A stretch of 64,000 nucleotides of DNA from JBDWFY01 sp039976075. GTDB taxonomy: Bacteria; Pseudomonadota; Alphaproteobacteria; Rhizobiales; Stappiaceae. The translations under genes were made by a program, and so were the position numbers. The DNA is taken from assembly GCA_039976075.1 (NCBI GenBank), contig JBDWFY010000021.1, positions 105,665 to 169,664 on the forward strand. Direction: 5' to 3'. Under the pieces are notes generated by a model. It was not told where the DNA came from, made no database searches, and saw nothing but the letters and a program-made list of their open reading frames with translations. This document shows, one piece after another, positions 17,289 through 25,704 of the stretch (position 1 is its first letter; every line of letters starts with the position of its first letter).

Positions 17289-18412
17289 CAAAGATTGCTG
17301 TCGTTGGAGCGGGATTGATCGGGCGAAAACATATTGATGTCGTACGAAAGTATGCGGTGCTGGATGCGATCGTTGATCCCAGTCCCGCGGCCGAGGCGTT
17401 AGCCGCGTCGTTGGGTGTCTCGTGGTTTGCGGAAGTTGAGGACTATCTTGTCACCGGACGACCCGATGGGGCCATTGTTGCCACACCGAACCGGTTGCAT
17501 TGGCCCCACGGGGGCCGGTTTATCGCCACGGGAATTCCGGTATTGGTTGAAAAGCCTTTGGCGGAAAGCACAAGCAGTGCCGAAAAACTTGTATCGCTTT
17601 CACGCAAGGCGAATGTTCCGGTGCTGGTCGGTCATCACCGGCGTCATAGTCCTCTGGTCAAAGCGGCCAAAGCGGCAATTGACGCCGGCGACCTGGGTCG
17701 ACTGGCAACCGTCAATGCCCAGTTCTGGCTATACAAGCCCCAGGATTATTTCGATGTGGAATGGAGAAGGAAGGATGGCGCCGGACCTACCTTCATCAAC
17801 CTCATTCACGATATCGATCTTCTGCGCCATTTCTGCGGCGATATCGTTTCCGTGCAGGCGATGGAATCCCGGGCCATACGCAGCTTTGAGGTCGAAGATA
17901 CATGTGCGGCGGTTCTTGAATTTGAAAATGGCGCGCTGGGAACGGTGACGATTTCCGATACGGTTGTTGCACCGTGGAGCTGGGAACTGACCGCCGGAGA
18001 AAATCCCGCTTATCCGAAGACGGATATGGCTTGTTACATGTTCGGCGGGACGCGCGGTTCGCTTTCGATACCGGATTTGCGTCACTGGAAAAATCCGGGG
18101 AAACAAAGCTGGTGGGAACCGATCGAGGCAACAAACCTGACGTTTGAAGCAGCGGATCCCGTTGAAGAGCAGTTCAAGCATTTTCTGGATGTCATTCGAA
18201 ATGACGCGACGCCGCTGGTTTCAGCGCAGGAAGGAATGAAAAACCTTCAGGTTCTGGAAGCACTTAAGAATGCGACCCTGCACGGCGCAACACAATCCGT
18301 TGGGGAACCCAGCCCAATCGGACTGTTGCAGGCGGTGGATGCGGTGCTGGATACTTCAGGTCCGCTGAGCACTGAAGCTGAGACCGGTGCGAAAGCTGAT
18401 CGTGTATCGTGA
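17285..18412 (+). CDS. Gfo/Idh/MocA-family NAD(P)-dependent oxidoreductase
   Basis: A 375-residue oxidoreductase. The N-terminal Rossmann fold has GAGLIGRKH (residues 8-16); the family signature VLVEKPLAEST lies near residue 87; the catalytic histidine candidate is in LIHDIDLLRHF near residue 178. Such enzymes oxidise cyclitols, sugars or quinate-like polyols. Translational coupling to the QuiC-like gene suggests that it feeds this pathway, for example by oxidising quinate, shikimate or a related cyclic polyol (inference). Its length is usual for the family. The substrate is undetermined. Confidence 0.85.
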   Translation: MTKIAVVGAGLIGRKHIDVVRKYAVLDAIVDPSPAAEALAASLGVSWFAEVEDYLVTGRPDGAIVATPNRLHWPHGGRFIATGIPVLVEKPLAESTSSAEKLVSLSRKANVPVLVGHHRRHSPLVKAAKAAIDAGDLGRLATVNAQFWLYKPQDYFDVEWRRKDGAGPTFINLIHDIDLLRHFCGDIVSVQAMESRAIRSFEVEDTCAAVLEFENGALGTVTISDTVVAPWSWELTAGENPAYPKTDMACYMFGGTRGSLSIPDLRHWKNPGKQSWWEPIEATNLTFEAADPVEEQFKHFLDVIRNDATPLVSAQEGMKNLQVLEALKNATLHGATQSVGEPSPIGLLQAVDAVLDTSGPLSTEAETGAKADRVS

Positions 18413-18544
18413 CGAGATGATACGCGATAACGTATATTTCTATTTTACTCGCTGAAGCGTATAATGCGCACGCGTGTACGACACCGCATTGTGTGTGATA
18501 ACGTGTTTGACGTTACCCTCCCGACTTTCAATTTGTGAGACATC

Positions 18545-19306
18545 ATGGCTCCCTTTCGCACTTACATCATCTGTGCAACGACGCGAAGTGGGAGCACGCT
18601 GCTGTGCAGGCTTCTGTCTGAAACAAAAGTCGCGGGCAATCCGAACTCCTATTTCCATGTGCCATCGGTTTCTGCCTGGATGAGGGCATTGAATGTGACG
18701 GATCAACAGACTGCTTCCGAGAAAGAAAATCTGGAAACGGTAATTGAGGCAGCGAGACTGGCGGGCAGGGGAGGAACTGATATATTCGGTCTCCGCCTGA
18801 TGAGAAAAAGTTTTGATTTTTTGATGGAGAAACTGGCGCTTCTTCATCCAGGATTGCCAAGCGACGCTGCCCGTTTTGAAGCCGCATTCGGACGAACGGG
18901 CTACATACACCTGACCCGCAGCGACAAGGTTGCCCAGGCGGTTTCACTCGTCATGGCAACTCAGACCGGCCTCTGGCACAAAGCCTCTGACGGGACGGAA
19001 CTCGAACGGACTGCGCCACCTCAGGAGCCCACCTATAATGCCGATGAGATCGCTGGCCACGTGGCGGAGTTGAAGTCCTATGATGGGGACTGGGAACAGT
19101 GGTTCGAGCAACAGCGAATTGATCCAATACGGGTGAGTTATGAGGAACTTTCGGCAAACCCTGGCGACACGCTGCGGCAAATCCTCATGCGGCTGGGATT
19201 GGACCCTGAGATGGCAAAAGGAATTTCACCCGGGGTTGCCAAGCTGGCAGACGAGACCAGCAGAAGCTGGGTAGAGCGGTTTATCACAGAGCAGGGCAAC
19301 GGCTGA
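18545..19306 (+). CDS. Stf0-family sulfotransferase
   Basis: A 253-residue cytoplasmic sulfotransferase. The PAPS 5'-phosphosulfate loop is TTRSGSTLLCRLL (residues 12-24), and the 3'-phosphate region is HLTRSDKVAQAVS around residue 121. The later VSYEELSANP segment is typical of Stf0/NodH-like enzymes. These transfer sulfate from PAPS to a carbohydrate or glycolipid, as in trehalose sulfation or sulfated surface polysaccharides. No glycosyltransferase or PAPS synthesis gene is adjacent, so the acceptor is unknown. The ribosome binding site is weak. It runs convergently into the VOC gene 26 bases away. Confidence 0.85.
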   Translation: MAPFRTYIICATTRSGSTLLCRLLSETKVAGNPNSYFHVPSVSAWMRALNVTDQQTASEKENLETVIEAARLAGRGGTDIFGLRLMRKSFDFLMEKLALLHPGLPSDAARFEAAFGRTGYIHLTRSDKVAQAVSLVMATQTGLWHKASDGTELERTAPPQEPTYNADEIAGHVAELKSYDGDWEQWFEQQRIDPIRVSYEELSANPGDTLRQILMRLGLDPEMAKGISPGVAKLADETSRSWVERFITEQGNG

Positions 19307-19332
19307 CCGGATGACGATCAAACCGGCCGGGA

Positions 19333-19686
19333 TCATCCTGCATGTGCGAGTACGTTGAGCAGCTTTCCAGAGGGATCAAACAGATAGAAACGACGCACTC
19401 CCCATGGCTCGTCGATCAACTCGTACTCAATCTCATGGCCAAGTTGTTTTGCTCGGCGGTACACTGCGTCCACGTCATCCACCTCTATAGACAGATCCGG
19501 GACGGCTGTTCCCGAACCGCCTTCATTTGCAATGCTGATCTGCACAGAGGCCGTTTCGCTTGAAGTGAGCGTTGCGATCCAGCCAAGATCCATCGCGATT
19601 TTCAAATCAAACAGTTCCAGGTAGAATTTGCTCACGTCCTCAACGGATGTGGCTGCCACGTTTGATACGATGCGTTTGACTGTCAT
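19333..19686 (-). CDS. VOC-family (glyoxalase/bleomycin-resistance-like) protein
   Basis: A 117-residue single-domain protein with two beta-alpha-beta-beta-beta modules: residues 5-60 and 65-115, ending in RRFYLFDPSGKLLNVLAH. The last segment contributes a metal-ligand position in many members, but the usual N-terminal metal histidine or glutamate is not evident, so it may bind rather than modify its ligand. VOC proteins range from dioxygenases to antibiotic-sequestering proteins. No neighbour points to a role. Confidence 0.8.
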   Translation of the reverse strand: MTVKRIVSNVAATSVEDVSKFYLELFDLKIAMDLGWIATLTSSETASVQISIANEGGSGTAVPDLSIEVDDVDAVYRRAKQLGHEIEYELIDEPWGVRRFYLFDPSGKLLNVLAHAG

Positions 19687-19846
19687 GATGGTGAGGCCTT
19701 CGTTGCTATCGATTATTATGCGTACCGACCAAGATCGGCTTCGTCCCCGTAACCGCTATCAGTCATCACCGCGATTGTGCGTTCCCCTGGCGACTGTCGT
19801 TTGGGCTGGTCAGCGGATCAATACGTCCAACCGAATAATGATGAAT

Positions 19847-19893
19847 TATACGAAATTCCGTATATTGACAAAAAATACGGTTTGACGTATATA
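19847..19893 (+). promoter_or_regulatory. hipBA promoter with two operators
   Basis: TTGACA (19865-19870), a 17-base spacer and TATATA (19888-19893) form a strong promoter. Two palindromes overlap it: TATACG-AAATTC-CGTATA (19847-19864), abutting the -35 box, and ATACG-GTTTGA-CGTAT (19875-19890), lying in the spacer. Their centres are 27 bases apart. Paired operators around the promoter are typical of HipB autoregulation. Confidence 0.78.
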
Positions 19894-19943
19894 CCTGATT
19901 CCGGAAAGAGACGTTCCCGATGAACGGTCGTCAGGAGGCCATT

Positions 19944-20195
19944 ATGGATCAGATTGTCAGAACGAGCGAGCAGATTGGTGCTGCGCTGCGCCGGCGGCGC
20001 AAGCAACTTTCGCTCAGCCAGGCAGCCCTGGGACAAAAGACCGGGCTGCGGCAAGCAACCATATCGGATATCGAAACCGGTGCCGCAGCGGCGTCAATGG
20101 CGACGCTGACGGATTTGATGGCGGCGCTGGATCTGGAATGCGTCATCCGTCCCCGCAGCAAGGGATCGGTGGATGCAATTGAGGATATCTTCTGA
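19944..20195 (+). CDS. hipB: HipB-like antitoxin, XRE-family DNA-binding protein
   Basis: An 83-residue protein made almost entirely of one Cro/C1-type helix-turn-helix (LRRRRKQLSLSQAALGQKTG followed by LRQATISDIETG). It ends just after LMAALDLECVIRPR, the length typical of HipB. It should bind the paired palindromes upstream and, together with HipA, repress the operon. The ATG at 19944 is chosen because AGGAGG at 19933-19938 gives ideal spacing; an upstream ATG at 19920 lacks that. Its stop codon overlaps the hipA start by one base (TGATG). Confidence 0.88.
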   Translation: MDQIVRTSEQIGAALRRRRKQLSLSQAALGQKTGLRQATISDIETGAAAASMATLTDLMAALDLECVIRPRSKGSVDAIEDIF

Positions 20196-21517
20196 TGGCA
20201 AGGCGTAAAGTCCGCCAGCCGCTGAATGTGTTCATGAACGGGCGGCTCGTCGGCCAGCTCGATAGGCAGGCGAGCGGTGCAATCGATTTTCAGTATGACC
20301 GGAGCTGGCTTGAGTGGCAGCACACCATGCCGGTTTCGCTATCCCTGCCTTTGCGCGAAGATCGCTACATAGGAGATCCGGTGCTGGCGGTATTCGACAA
20401 TCTGTTGCCGGATACCGATGTCATTCGCCGAAGGGTTGCGGAAAAGAAGGGAGCTGGTGGAATCGATGCCTTCAGCCTTCTCTCAGTCGTGGGCCGGGAT
20501 TGCGTTGGTGCCCTGCAGTTTTTGCCGGAAGGCGAAGACCCCGGTCCCGTTGGCACTCTCAGCGGCGAGGAACTGAATGAGGCCGATGCGGCAGATCTCA
20601 TCAATAATCTGGCACAGGCACCACTGGGACTGAGCCGGGACGATGAGTTCCGGATTTCCGTGGCAGGCGCACAGGAAAAAACCGCGCTTCTGAGAAAAGA
20701 CGGTCAATGGCTGAAGCCAACCGGCACCACGCCCACCACCCACATTCTAAAACCGCAGATCGGGCAATTGCCTATCGGTGTTGATCTGACAGACAGTGTC
20801 GAGAACGAGCATTTTTGTTTGCAGCTTCTGAAAGGGTTTGGACTTGACGTTGCCGATAGCGCTATCGCTCATTTCGGCGACCGTCCGGTTCTGGTTGTGG
20901 AGCGGTTCGACCGGAGCTGGACTCAGGATGACCGACTGATCCGGCTGCCACAGGAAGATTGCTGTCAGGCACTGTCTGTGCCGGTTACCCGGAAGTACCA
21001 GAGCGACGGCGGCCCCGGCATTCTGAAAATTCTCGAACTGCTGCAGGGCAGCGATATGCCGGCGGAGGACCGGATAGCTTTTATGAAGGCGCAGATCCTG
21101 TTCTGGTTGATTGGTGCCACCGATGGCCACGCCAAAAATTTCAGTCTGTTCCTGACCCCTGGCGGTCGCTATCGCATGACCCCCCTCTACGACGTGATCT
21201 CGGTTCAGCCGAGTTTCGATAGGGACCAGATCAAGCAACAGGCCATGCGGCTCGCCATGTCGGTGGGTGACAACAAGCACTACCGCCTGGATAAAATGGC
21301 GGCTCGCCATTTTGAACAGACAGCGAAAAAGGCCGGACTTAATCAAGGTGCTGTGCCGGACCTGCTGGTGGAGATCGGTGCGGCCGCAGATCGTGTTTTC
21401 GGTAAAACGGTGAAGGCAATGCCGCAGGGGTTTCCGGCTGAACTTGCAGACTCCCTTCATTCGGCAATGAACAAACGACTGAACTCTTTTGCAGCGACGA
21501 TGGGGTCGGAGGTGTAA
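20195..21517 (+). CDS. hipA: HipA-like serine/threonine kinase toxin
   Basis: A 440-residue HipA-family kinase, full length. It has an N-terminal Couple_hipA domain (residues 1-110), the AGAQEKTAL segment (158-166) that contains the nucleotide-binding loop of the family, the catalytic DGHAKNFSLF block with D310 and N315, and the metal-binding D333 in PLYDVISV. HipA proteins phosphorylate aminoacyl-tRNA synthetases (GltX in E. coli) and cause growth arrest; the target here is unknown. All catalytic residues appear intact, so the toxin is probably active. It is translationally coupled to hipB. Confidence 0.9.
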   Translation: MARRKVRQPLNVFMNGRLVGQLDRQASGAIDFQYDRSWLEWQHTMPVSLSLPLREDRYIGDPVLAVFDNLLPDTDVIRRRVAEKKGAGGIDAFSLLSVVGRDCVGALQFLPEGEDPGPVGTLSGEELNEADAADLINNLAQAPLGLSRDDEFRISVAGAQEKTALLRKDGQWLKPTGTTPTTHILKPQIGQLPIGVDLTDSVENEHFCLQLLKGFGLDVADSAIAHFGDRPVLVVERFDRSWTQDDRLIRLPQEDCCQALSVPVTRKYQSDGGPGILKILELLQGSDMPAEDRIAFMKAQILFWLIGATDGHAKNFSLFLTPGGRYRMTPLYDVISVQPSFDRDQIKQQAMRLAMSVGDNKHYRLDKMAARHFEQTAKKAGLNQGAVPDLLVEIGAAADRVFGKTVKAMPQGFPAELADSLHSAMNKRLNSFAATMGSEV

Positions 21518-21640
21518 AGTCTCTCTGCCAGGCCTGTATTTACCTTCCTGTTTTTACCTTCGAAAGTGCCTGTGCGGCAGTTCACTTGGGTAATTGATGG
21601 CGCTCATGCTACCTTCCGCGTCGAATTTGGAGGTATGAAA

Positions 21641-24115
21641 ATGCGTCTGTTTTCCATTTACCTGCTCACCGCGTTCCTGAGTGTGTTAGTTCCGAGCACT
21701 TCATTTGCCCAGATTTCGCCCGCTGATGAAGCACAGATGATGGCCGAGATTGACCAGGCCGAAGCCGCGCTTGAGAAGCTAAGGCAAGCGCGGCAGGAAG
21801 TGTGGTCGCGCCGTCCGGAAACACTGGGCGAGGAAGCTTCACTGCGTGCTGAGCGTGATGCAGCTGCTGTCGATGTGGACGCGCTTCGGGGCGCATATGA
21901 GGAGGTTGCTGTTCGTCTCGAACGTGTCAAATTCAGCCTCGATAACGCGCGGGACCGTTTCAGTGATGCGCGCTATATAGGTCCGCCTGAGGGTGCCAGC
22001 GCCAAGCAGTTGGGCGAATATTCTGCCAGAATGACAGCACTTCAGAAAAAAGAAGTGGCGCTTAAAACCGACTACGATGCGACATTCGAAGAATGGCGAG
22101 CGGCTCTGTCGGCACTTCGGGCAGCCGAAACAGGCATTCGCCCGCTGGACAACGCTGCGAGCCAGGCACTTCAGGACCGAACCGCCTGGGAGCCGGAATA
22201 CCGGGCTGCGAATTATGCCGTCATTGATGCACGCGCGGCATTGGAAAAAGCGAGAAATCGAGCGCTGCTGGCCCTTCGCAAGAACAAGCCTCCTATATTG
22301 CTTCGGGTTGAGACACCGGAGGTTGGTGAAACCGGTTATCGTGCCGAGTGGACCGGCGGACAAGAGCAGGCGCTGGCCCGGCTGCGCATGGCGCAGTTTC
22401 TGCATTTGGAGCTGTCTCAGACCGTGCGTGTCCGGGACGAACGATTGCGGCGGATGAGACTTGACGTCATTTATGCGGAGGATGATGCAAAGCGCAAGAA
22501 AGAGTATTTCGAAACGCAGTATAATCTTAACCCGCTTCAATCCATCGGTGACGCCGGCGACTATATCTACGCTTCAATCACAACCGGTGAAGGAGAGGAG
22601 TGGGAAGGCCCTGCCGCATTTCCGTTTCCCCAAGGTTGGTCAAAACTCCTTCAGACGGCAGTGGGTTCAACATTCAATGACGTGCTGGGAGCCAAATCAC
22701 CCGCAGAGGCGCTTGTAAACGTTTCTGTTAATTTTATTGGTCGTCTTTGGGATGGATCAATTGGAAATTCCAACCCTCAGTGGGACGTGACCAAACTGTC
22801 GAATGTCAATATTCGGAACAAGGACGAGCATGACCTGGTGACGGCTGCCGGCGGACGAATCTACGCCCGCGCAACCGCCACCGCCGTCCGCGAAGCCGTT
22901 GAGGGGATGGCCGAGATACACGGCGGTCTGTTGGCTCGGGATGACTTCGAAGCTGCGCTATTCGAGGCAAAGGGACCCCACACATTGGGCAGTGATCTGG
23001 AATTGCGATTTATTCTCGAGGATCAGGCGGATTTCAAACTCATGGCCGATCCCTCGATGCGGGCATTCACGACACCGCACGACGTATCTGTTGATCCCGA
23101 TCAGAGCAGAGCAGTAGCGGAGTCCATGGTCAAGTCACTCATCCGGGATATGTTGAGCGAGGGCTGGCCCGATCACTTTCAAAAACTTTCGGTCAAGGGC
23201 AGTGTTGGCGATCTCTTCAAAGCCTACATCAGCGAAATTGCCAGGGCTAAGACTGATGAAGTGTTGTTGACATCGGAGATGGCACTGTGGGCGGACTATG
23301 TTGGTGCAACCTACGATCTGGCGGTCCTTGAAGCACAGTTGGACTATGAAATTCGCTATCGCAACCTGGAATTACGGTTGATCCGGCATCTGGACCAGGC
23401 CGTGCTTCCTGTCTTTGTCGAGGATCTGAAACGCGAGCGTTCACAGCGGAAACTTGTGAGCTCGCGGACCTTGGGTCTGGTCGGCAAGAACGCAGAACTC
23501 ATTCTGACATTTTCGCGTCCTGTCACTGTAACCGAGGTAACGATAAACGATCAGGCAGCCACGATTGAAGGTGAGGGCACGACCTGGCGCGCAACATTTC
23601 CGTTGCGGCCTATCTGGGCGAGCGCTTCTGATGGCCTCAACGCCAAAGCCGAACTGCGTGTTGATGCGCATCTGGCGAACTTTCCCGATGTGACGCTTGA
23701 TGATCCGGAAAGCATTTTAACCTATGAAGCACCGCCAACAGATCCGCCTCATCATGTCATGAGATTGTTTCCCGAAACATTTCAGCCCTCCTTTGGCGGG
23801 ATGGGGCGTCTTGCCGGGGATGCGCACAAAGTTCTGGTTCAGGCTGTCGGGTTGGCCTTTGTTGACAAGACCGCCTGGGTTGGAGTGCTACCGGAGGGTG
23901 CGCCGGAATTAGTCGGGCGCAATGCACGCGATGTCGCGGTTCAAACTGTGACCGTTGGAGCAGGGCATCCAGCCAGTTTTGAACTGCAGCCGCTTCCGGT
24001 TGGCGGGTATTCGATCCGTCTTTTCGAGTCCGCAGACGGAACCGAGTTGTCTCGCCACAAAATCAGGGTCTGTCCGCAAGCGGATATAGGCAGTTCCCGC
24101 TGCCTTGTAGAATAG
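21641..24115 (+). CDS. Large exported protein of unknown function
   Basis: An 824-residue protein that I do not recognise. A clear signal peptide (MRLFSIYLLTAFLSVLVPSTSFA) is followed by a long charged, Ala- and Glu-rich alpha-helical part (about residues 25-310) with heptad-like stretches that suggest coiled coils. A middle region (about 330-640) has no obvious motif. From about residue 640 there are beta-rich, immunoglobulin-like segments (AELILTFSRPVTVTEVTIN), and the last 100 residues form another beta-rich unit ending in a Cys pair. GGAGG at 21629-21633 places the start at ATG 21641 rather than ATG 21635. It follows hipA by 120 bases on the same strand but need not be functionally linked. 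Confidence 0.75.
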   Translation: MRLFSIYLLTAFLSVLVPSTSFAQISPADEAQMMAEIDQAEAALEKLRQARQEVWSRRPETLGEEASLRAERDAAAVDVDALRGAYEEVAVRLERVKFSLDNARDRFSDARYIGPPEGASAKQLGEYSARMTALQKKEVALKTDYDATFEEWRAALSALRAAETGIRPLDNAASQALQDRTAWEPEYRAANYAVIDARAALEKARNRALLALRKNKPPILLRVETPEVGETGYRAEWTGGQEQALARLRMAQFLHLELSQTVRVRDERLRRMRLDVIYAEDDAKRKKEYFETQYNLNPLQSIGDAGDYIYASITTGEGEEWEGPAAFPFPQGWSKLLQTAVGSTFNDVLGAKSPAEALVNVSVNFIGRLWDGSIGNSNPQWDVTKLSNVNIRNKDEHDLVTAAGGRIYARATATAVREAVEGMAEIHGGLLARDDFEAALFEAKGPHTLGSDLELRFILEDQADFKLMADPSMRAFTTPHDVSVDPDQSRAVAESMVKSLIRDMLSEGWPDHFQKLSVKGSVGDLFKAYISEIARAKTDEVLLTSEMALWADYVGATYDLAVLEAQLDYEIRYRNLELRLIRHLDQAVLPVFVEDLKRERSQRKLVSSRTLGLVGKNAELILTFSRPVTVTEVTINDQAATIEGEGTTWRATFPLRPIWASASDGLNAKAELRVDAHLANFPDVTLDDPESILTYEAPPTDPPHHVMRLFPETFQPSFGGMGRLAGDAHKVLVQAVGLAFVDKTAWVGVLPEGAPELVGRNARDVAVQTVTVGAGHPASFELQPLPVGGYSIRLFESADGTELSRHKIRVCPQADIGSSRCLVE

Positions 24116-24211
24116 GTACGCGTGACTGTCGTGATGGCTGCTCCGGCGAAAAATTCGAGGTGATCCGGCCGGATTGACTGGCAGGTTTGCACCCGAAAAT
24201 GCCTCCGGACC

Positions 24212-25660
24212 TTACGTGCCGCAATTCGGCGCAACGACCCGCTTGCGGGCATCCCGTGTTTGCAGGGCGCTGTCGATGTGCCAGTTCATCAAAACGCTTA
24301 ATAATTCCTGCTTACTCTCCGTCGCGGCAGGTGAATCCCAGAGGTTTGACAACTCGCCCGGATCGGTCTGCAGATCGAAAAGCTGCCCGTAGCTTTGTCC
24401 TTGAAAGTGCACAAGCTTGTGGGTGCGTGAGCGCACCATGGTGAAGAACTTTGTCCCTGTCAGATTCACGTCACTGCCTTGCTCGCAGAATACATGAGAG
24501 CGGCCGACAAAGGGCTTGTTCTCCAGAGCCGGATTGAGACTTTCGGCTTCCATGCTGGCATCGGGCGTCACGCCTGCCCACTCCAATATGGTCGGGCCCA
24601 GATCAAACAGTTGTACGAGTTCCTCCACTGTTCTGCCGCCCTGAATGTGTTTCGGGGCACTGATAATCAACGGAACGCGTGTGACTTCCTCATAGGCAGA
24701 CCATTTTTGGCTCAATCCATGGTCACCAAGACAATCCCCGTGATCGGAGGTGAAAATGATGATCGTGTTGTCCAGATTGCCGCGCGCCTCCAGCGCATTA
24801 AGGATCTCGCCGACCTCGCGGTCGATCATCTCCACATTGGCGTAATAATAGGCCCGCATGCGGTGGAGTTCCTCAGTGGTCGGCTCAAGCTTCCAACTGA
24901 CTGAATCATGATCTACATCCACATCGTGGAACCGTTTTTCAACCAGGGGAGGCGGGAGGTCTGCCATTTCCTTCTCGGTCACAACAGGCAACGGCACGGT
25001 CCGCGCCATATATTTTTCTGCATAGTCCGGTGTGGGGTCATAGGGCGGATGGGGTCCTGGAAATCCAATGACCATGAATAGCGGTTTTTCGACCGGTTTG
25101 GTTTCAAGCCACCAGCGTGCCATACCGCCGACGAAATTGTCAGACTGAAGATGCGGTGGCAGGTCCCAGGTGAAAGCACCCAGTCTATCCTTGTAGTCGG
25201 GAAGTTTTCGATATTCCTCGCGCTGCTGTTTCTTCAACCCGTTGGCCGCCAGAGCCTTGTCCCATTCGTCGAAATACCAGCGCCCTTCCATGTAACGGTC
25301 TTTGTTTTCAACAACAAACCGCTCGTCAAATCCTGCCGGTGCATCATAGGGAATGGTGTGCATTTTGCCGATATTGACTGTTTGGTATCCGGCTTCTTGC
25401 AGGTCCGATACCCAGGTCTTGCTCCAGGGTTGACCGTTGGCCAGAACGCCATTGGTGTGAGGATAATATCCGCTGAACAGACTGGCCCGGCAGGGAACGC
25501 AACTGGGTGCGGTGACATGACAATTGCTGAAACTCACGCCCCGATCAGCCAGCCGGTCGATGTTCGGGGTATCCATGTGTGAAGCGCCGAGTGCATTGAT
25601 CGTATCGTATCGTTGTTGATCGGTAACGATCATCACAATATCGGGCTTTGCGGTCGCCAT
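24212..25660 (-). CDS. Type I sulfatase (formylglycine dependent), cytoplasmic
   Basis: A 482-residue sulfatase of the alkaline-phosphatase superfamily. The active-site cysteine for conversion to formylglycine is C54 in SCVPCRASLFSG, fitting C-x-P-x-R. Metal ligands include D14-Q15 near the N terminus and D-H in FTSDHGDCLGDHG. There is no signal peptide, so it should act in the cytoplasm on an imported sulfate ester. It is the last gene of the tctC-tctB-tctA-gntR unit, 44 bases after gntR, with AAGGGAA as ribosome binding site. A maturase that could activate it is encoded in the divergent unit. A phosphonate or phosphodiester hydrolase of the same superfamily is a less likely alternative. Confidence 0.88.
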   Translation of the reverse strand: MATAKPDIVMIVTDQQRYDTINALGASHMDTPNIDRLADRGVSFSNCHVTAPSCVPCRASLFSGYYPHTNGVLANGQPWSKTWVSDLQEAGYQTVNIGKMHTIPYDAPAGFDERFVVENKDRYMEGRWYFDEWDKALAANGLKKQQREEYRKLPDYKDRLGAFTWDLPPHLQSDNFVGGMARWWLETKPVEKPLFMVIGFPGPHPPYDPTPDYAEKYMARTVPLPVVTEKEMADLPPPLVEKRFHDVDVDHDSVSWKLEPTTEELHRMRAYYYANVEMIDREVGEILNALEARGNLDNTIIIFTSDHGDCLGDHGLSQKWSAYEEVTRVPLIISAPKHIQGGRTVEELVQLFDLGPTILEWAGVTPDASMEAESLNPALENKPFVGRSHVFCEQGSDVNLTGTKFFTMVRSRTHKLVHFQGQSYGQLFDLQTDPGELSNLWDSPAATESKQELLSVLMNWHIDSALQTRDARKRVVAPNCGT

Positions 25661-25704
25661 ATTATTCCCTTTTTAGCCGTCGGGTTGCCGCTGAGGTCCT
25701 GACC

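Noticed and set aside
20747..21460. 237-residue minus-strand frame inside hipA
   Set aside because: Antisense reading of a convincing HipA gene, with no start signal.
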